DNA of 7,261 nucleotides, taken from contig JABDJU010000333.1 of NCBI GenBank assembly GCA_013003325.1, positions 1 through 7,261 on the forward strand, written 5' to 3'. Positions 6,111 through 7,261 of this stretch are shown here, piece by piece. Both the position numbers and the translations under genes were made by a program. The notes under the pieces are model-generated. The model saw nothing but the letters and a program-made list of their open reading frames with translations, did no database searches and was not told where the DNA came from. Every line of letters begins with the position of its first letter. The stretch's first letter is position 1. Origin of the DNA: Acidimicrobiales bacterium. Its GTDB lineage: Bacteria > Actinomycetota > Acidimicrobiia > Acidimicrobiales > SZUA-35.

Positions 6111-6571
6111 CAGCTTCTGGCGTTCGCTGAGCTTCTTCTGTAGAGCGCGCTGTTCTGGTTGACAGCCGACTTGGCCTGATCGGCGGCCTGCGACGCTTGA
6201 AGATGGAGAGCTTTCAGATCCTCCACTTCGTTCTCGAGGGCGATCATCCGGTTGGCGAACGCCTCGGCGGCGCTGGTGTACTCGGCCATCTTGTCTTCAT
6301 CGCCCCGTTTGGAGGCGTCATCGGCCATCAATACCGCCTGCCGTGCGTTCTTGGAGACCTTTTCGTATTCCTCCATCGTGCGGTTCAGACGTATCTCGGT
6401 CTGCTTCTGATTGGCGATGACGTTGGCGGCCTGCTCCTTCAGGCGACGGTGCTGCTCCTGCGCCTCCTGAATTGCCTGTTCGAGCTGGATCTTCGGATCG
6501 GCTGCCTCGTTGAATGCCGCGTTGCCTCGAGCGGTGAGATACCGCCACATGCGCTTAAAGAGCTTGATCAT
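6110..6571 (-). CDS. pspA: PspA/IM30 family protein, N-terminal fragment
   Basis: This 153-residue frame starts with the amphipathic membrane-binding helix (1-20, MIKLFKRMWRYLTARGNAAF) and continues with coiled-coil sequence typical of PspA: PKIQLEQAIQEAQEQHRRLK (26-45) and the second hairpin arm around 95-140. Homology stops after NQNSAL (138-143); the last ten residues (YRRSSANARS) do not belong to the family and come from a frame change. Joined with the downstream frame the protein would be about 263-264 residues, a normal PspA length. The ATG at 6571 is the only sensible start and yields the canonical amphipathic helix. It has no Shine-Dalgarno sequence, but a TACGAT hexamer lies 7 bases upstream. 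PspA coats stressed inner membrane and limits proton leakage; in actinobacteria it is often the only IM30-type protein. The gene is convergent to the MurJ-like gene. Confidence 0.88.
   Translation of the reverse strand: MIKLFKRMWRYLTARGNAAFNEAADPKIQLEQAIQEAQEQHRRLKEQAANVIANQKQTEIRLNRTMEEYEKVSKNARQAVLMADDASKRGDEDKMAEYTSAAEAFANRMIALENEVEDLKALHLQASQAADQAKSAVNQNSALYRRSSANARS
6143..6151 (-). other. pspA: frameshift site in pspA at a GC dinucleotide run
   Basis: PspA similarity moves from one frame to another within a few codons here. The run GCGCGC occupies 6145-6150. Removing one GC unit restores a continuous reading through NQNSALQKKLSERQKLMSQL, exactly the expected PspA sequence; a single missing base nearby would also restore the frame. 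No canonical X-XXY-YYZ slippery heptamer is seen, so a mutation or a sequencing/assembly error is more likely than programmed frameshifting. Confidence 0.8.
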
Positions 6572-6578
6572 GGATCTG

Positions 6579-6584
6579 ATCGTA
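6579..6584 (-). promoter_or_regulatory. putative -10 box of pspA
   Basis: On the minus strand this reads TACGAT, a good TANNAT-type -10 hexamer ending 7 bases before the pspA ATG at 6571. The predicted transcription start is at or next to the start codon, fitting a leaderless mRNA. No clear -35 box is visible at 16-18 bases, so a regulator or alternative sigma factor may be involved. Confidence 0.4.
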
Positions 6585-6619
6585 GTGGGACGATGGCCGA
6601 GTTGCCCCTCCGCGCTTTC

Positions 6620-6646
6620 GCCCTGGTCAGGGCATCGACTTGTCGA
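6620..6646 (-). terminator. weak stem-loops after proB
   Basis: Two short inverted repeats lie downstream of the minus-strand proB stop: TCGAC/GTCGA (6635-6639 and 6642-6646) and GCCCT/AGGGC (6620-6624 and 6629-6633), each with a 5-base stem. Neither has a T-run. They could end or trim the proB transcript before the pspA promoter, but support is thin. Confidence 0.2.
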
Positions 6647-6661
6647 CCTCGGAGTCCTCGG

Positions 6662-7261
6662 CTAGTCAGAGTTCACCGCCGGCAGCAACACCATGCGGTC
6701 GCGGTGCACCACTGCGTCGACGAGGCCGTCGGGTGTGTCGGAGGTTCGCCGACCGGCGTTCTCGGCGATCACCTGGGAGGGCCACGATGCAAGCCCCTTG
6801 GCGAACACTGCGCCAGACGGACCCACGATGTCGACCGGGTCGTCGGGTTCGAACGTACCCTCGACGCTAACCACCCCGGCTGCGAGCAGCGACCGGCCCC
6901 GCTCGACCAATGCCACCCGGGCGCCAGCGTCGACGACGACTACGCCTCGCGCCGGAAGCGCAAACGCGATCCACACCTTGCGGGCCGACAGACGCTGGCT
7001 GCGAGCCGGAAAGACGGTGCCGATTCCGGGCGTCCCGGCCAGCGCATCGGCGAGAACGTTCTCCCGCCGGGCCCCGGCGATCAGGGTCTCGACACCACTC
7101 CAGGTGGCCATCTTTGCGGCGGCCATCTTGGAGGCCATTCCACCGGTACCGACCAGCGATCCGGTGCCTCCGGCGACCTCCTCGATGGCGGCATCGATCT
7201 CGGCGATCTCTTCGATCAGGGTGGCGTGGGCATCCTGTCGCGGATCGGCGGTGTAGACACC
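6662..7261 (-). CDS. proB: glutamate 5-kinase, C-terminal part (gene runs off the window)
   Basis: Glutamate 5-kinase phosphorylates L-glutamate with ATP, the first step of proline biosynthesis in the cytosol. The frame is open to the window edge at 7261 and gives 199 residues, roughly the last half of a protein that is about 367 residues in E. coli; an internal ATG at 7138 is not the start. Visible landmarks are GVYTADP (1-7), from the amino-acid kinase substrate region, and the nucleotide-binding GTGGMASK (38-45). GIGTVF (79-84) follows near the end of the kinase domain. A PUA domain occupies about 104-176, with VDAGARVALVERGRSLL (110-126) and an SVEGTF segment (132-137), and the C-terminal AVVHRDRMVL (183-192) matches the usual ProB ending. 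All visible motifs are intact. The TAG stop is at 6662-6664, 90 bases upstream of the pspA start on the same strand. Confidence 0.96.
   Translation of the reverse strand, partial: GVYTADPRQDAHATLIEEIAEIDAAIEEVAGGTGSLVGTGGMASKMAAAKMATWSGVETLIAGARRENVLADALAGTPGIGTVFPARSQRLSARKVWIAFALPARGVVVVDAGARVALVERGRSLLAAGVVSVEGTFEPDDPVDIVGPSGAVFAKGLASWPSQVIAENAGRRTSDTPDGLVDAVVHRDRMVLLPAVNSD

Noticed and set aside
6110..6151. programmed -1 ribosomal frameshift in pspA
   Set aside because: No slippery heptamer is seen at the frame change, and PspA is not known to use frameshifting. An indel in the GC run explains it better.

Overview
This GC-rich window carries seven recognisable protein-coding stretches and no RNA gene, insertion sequence or CRISPR array. 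The GC-rich codon use, GTG starts and start regions without Shine-Dalgarno sequences suggest an actinobacterium. I lean towards an Acidimicrobiia-like lineage, but the sequence alone does not fix the taxon.

Layout. (1) On the minus strand, from 2463 down to 91, lies a two-gene operon: a MoxR/CoxD-type AAA+ ATPase followed 9 bases later by a CoxE-type von Willebrand factor A (VWA) protein. (2) Positions 2464-2572 form a divergent control region with three TTGACC-type half-sites spaced one helical turn apart. (3) On the plus strand, from 2573 to 5752, a CbxX/CfqX-type AAA+ ATPase with a helical, possibly TerB-like N-terminal domain is followed after 3 bases by a MurJ/MviN-family membrane protein. 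The MurJ-like protein lacks several charged cavity residues of E. coli MurJ and has a long acidic extracellular insertion. (4) Positions 5731-5786, between convergent genes, hold two GC-rich stem-loops. (5) On the minus strand, 6571 to 5778 encodes a PspA/IM30-type membrane-stress protein split into two overlapping frames, most likely by an indel in a GC dinucleotide run at 6145-6150. (6) On the minus strand, 7261 to 6662 is the C-terminal part of glutamate 5-kinase (ProB) with its PUA domain; its N-terminus lies beyond the window.

How the genes may work together. MoxR ATPases with VWA partners are chaperone-like machines that assemble or remodel other complexes. The divergent transcript pairs a second, different AAA+ machine with a transporter-fold membrane protein, and a PspA gene lies just beyond. 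The shared control region suggests that the two AAA+ modules may be co-regulated, perhaps in an envelope or membrane homeostasis function; this is inference. The combination of VWA, MoxR and a possible TerB-like domain recalls tellurite-resistance-like (Ter) stress systems, but no TerC or TerD is seen here. No CO dehydrogenase genes are in the window, so the CoxD/CoxE resemblance is one of family only. ProB is ordinary proline biosynthesis and is probably unrelated.
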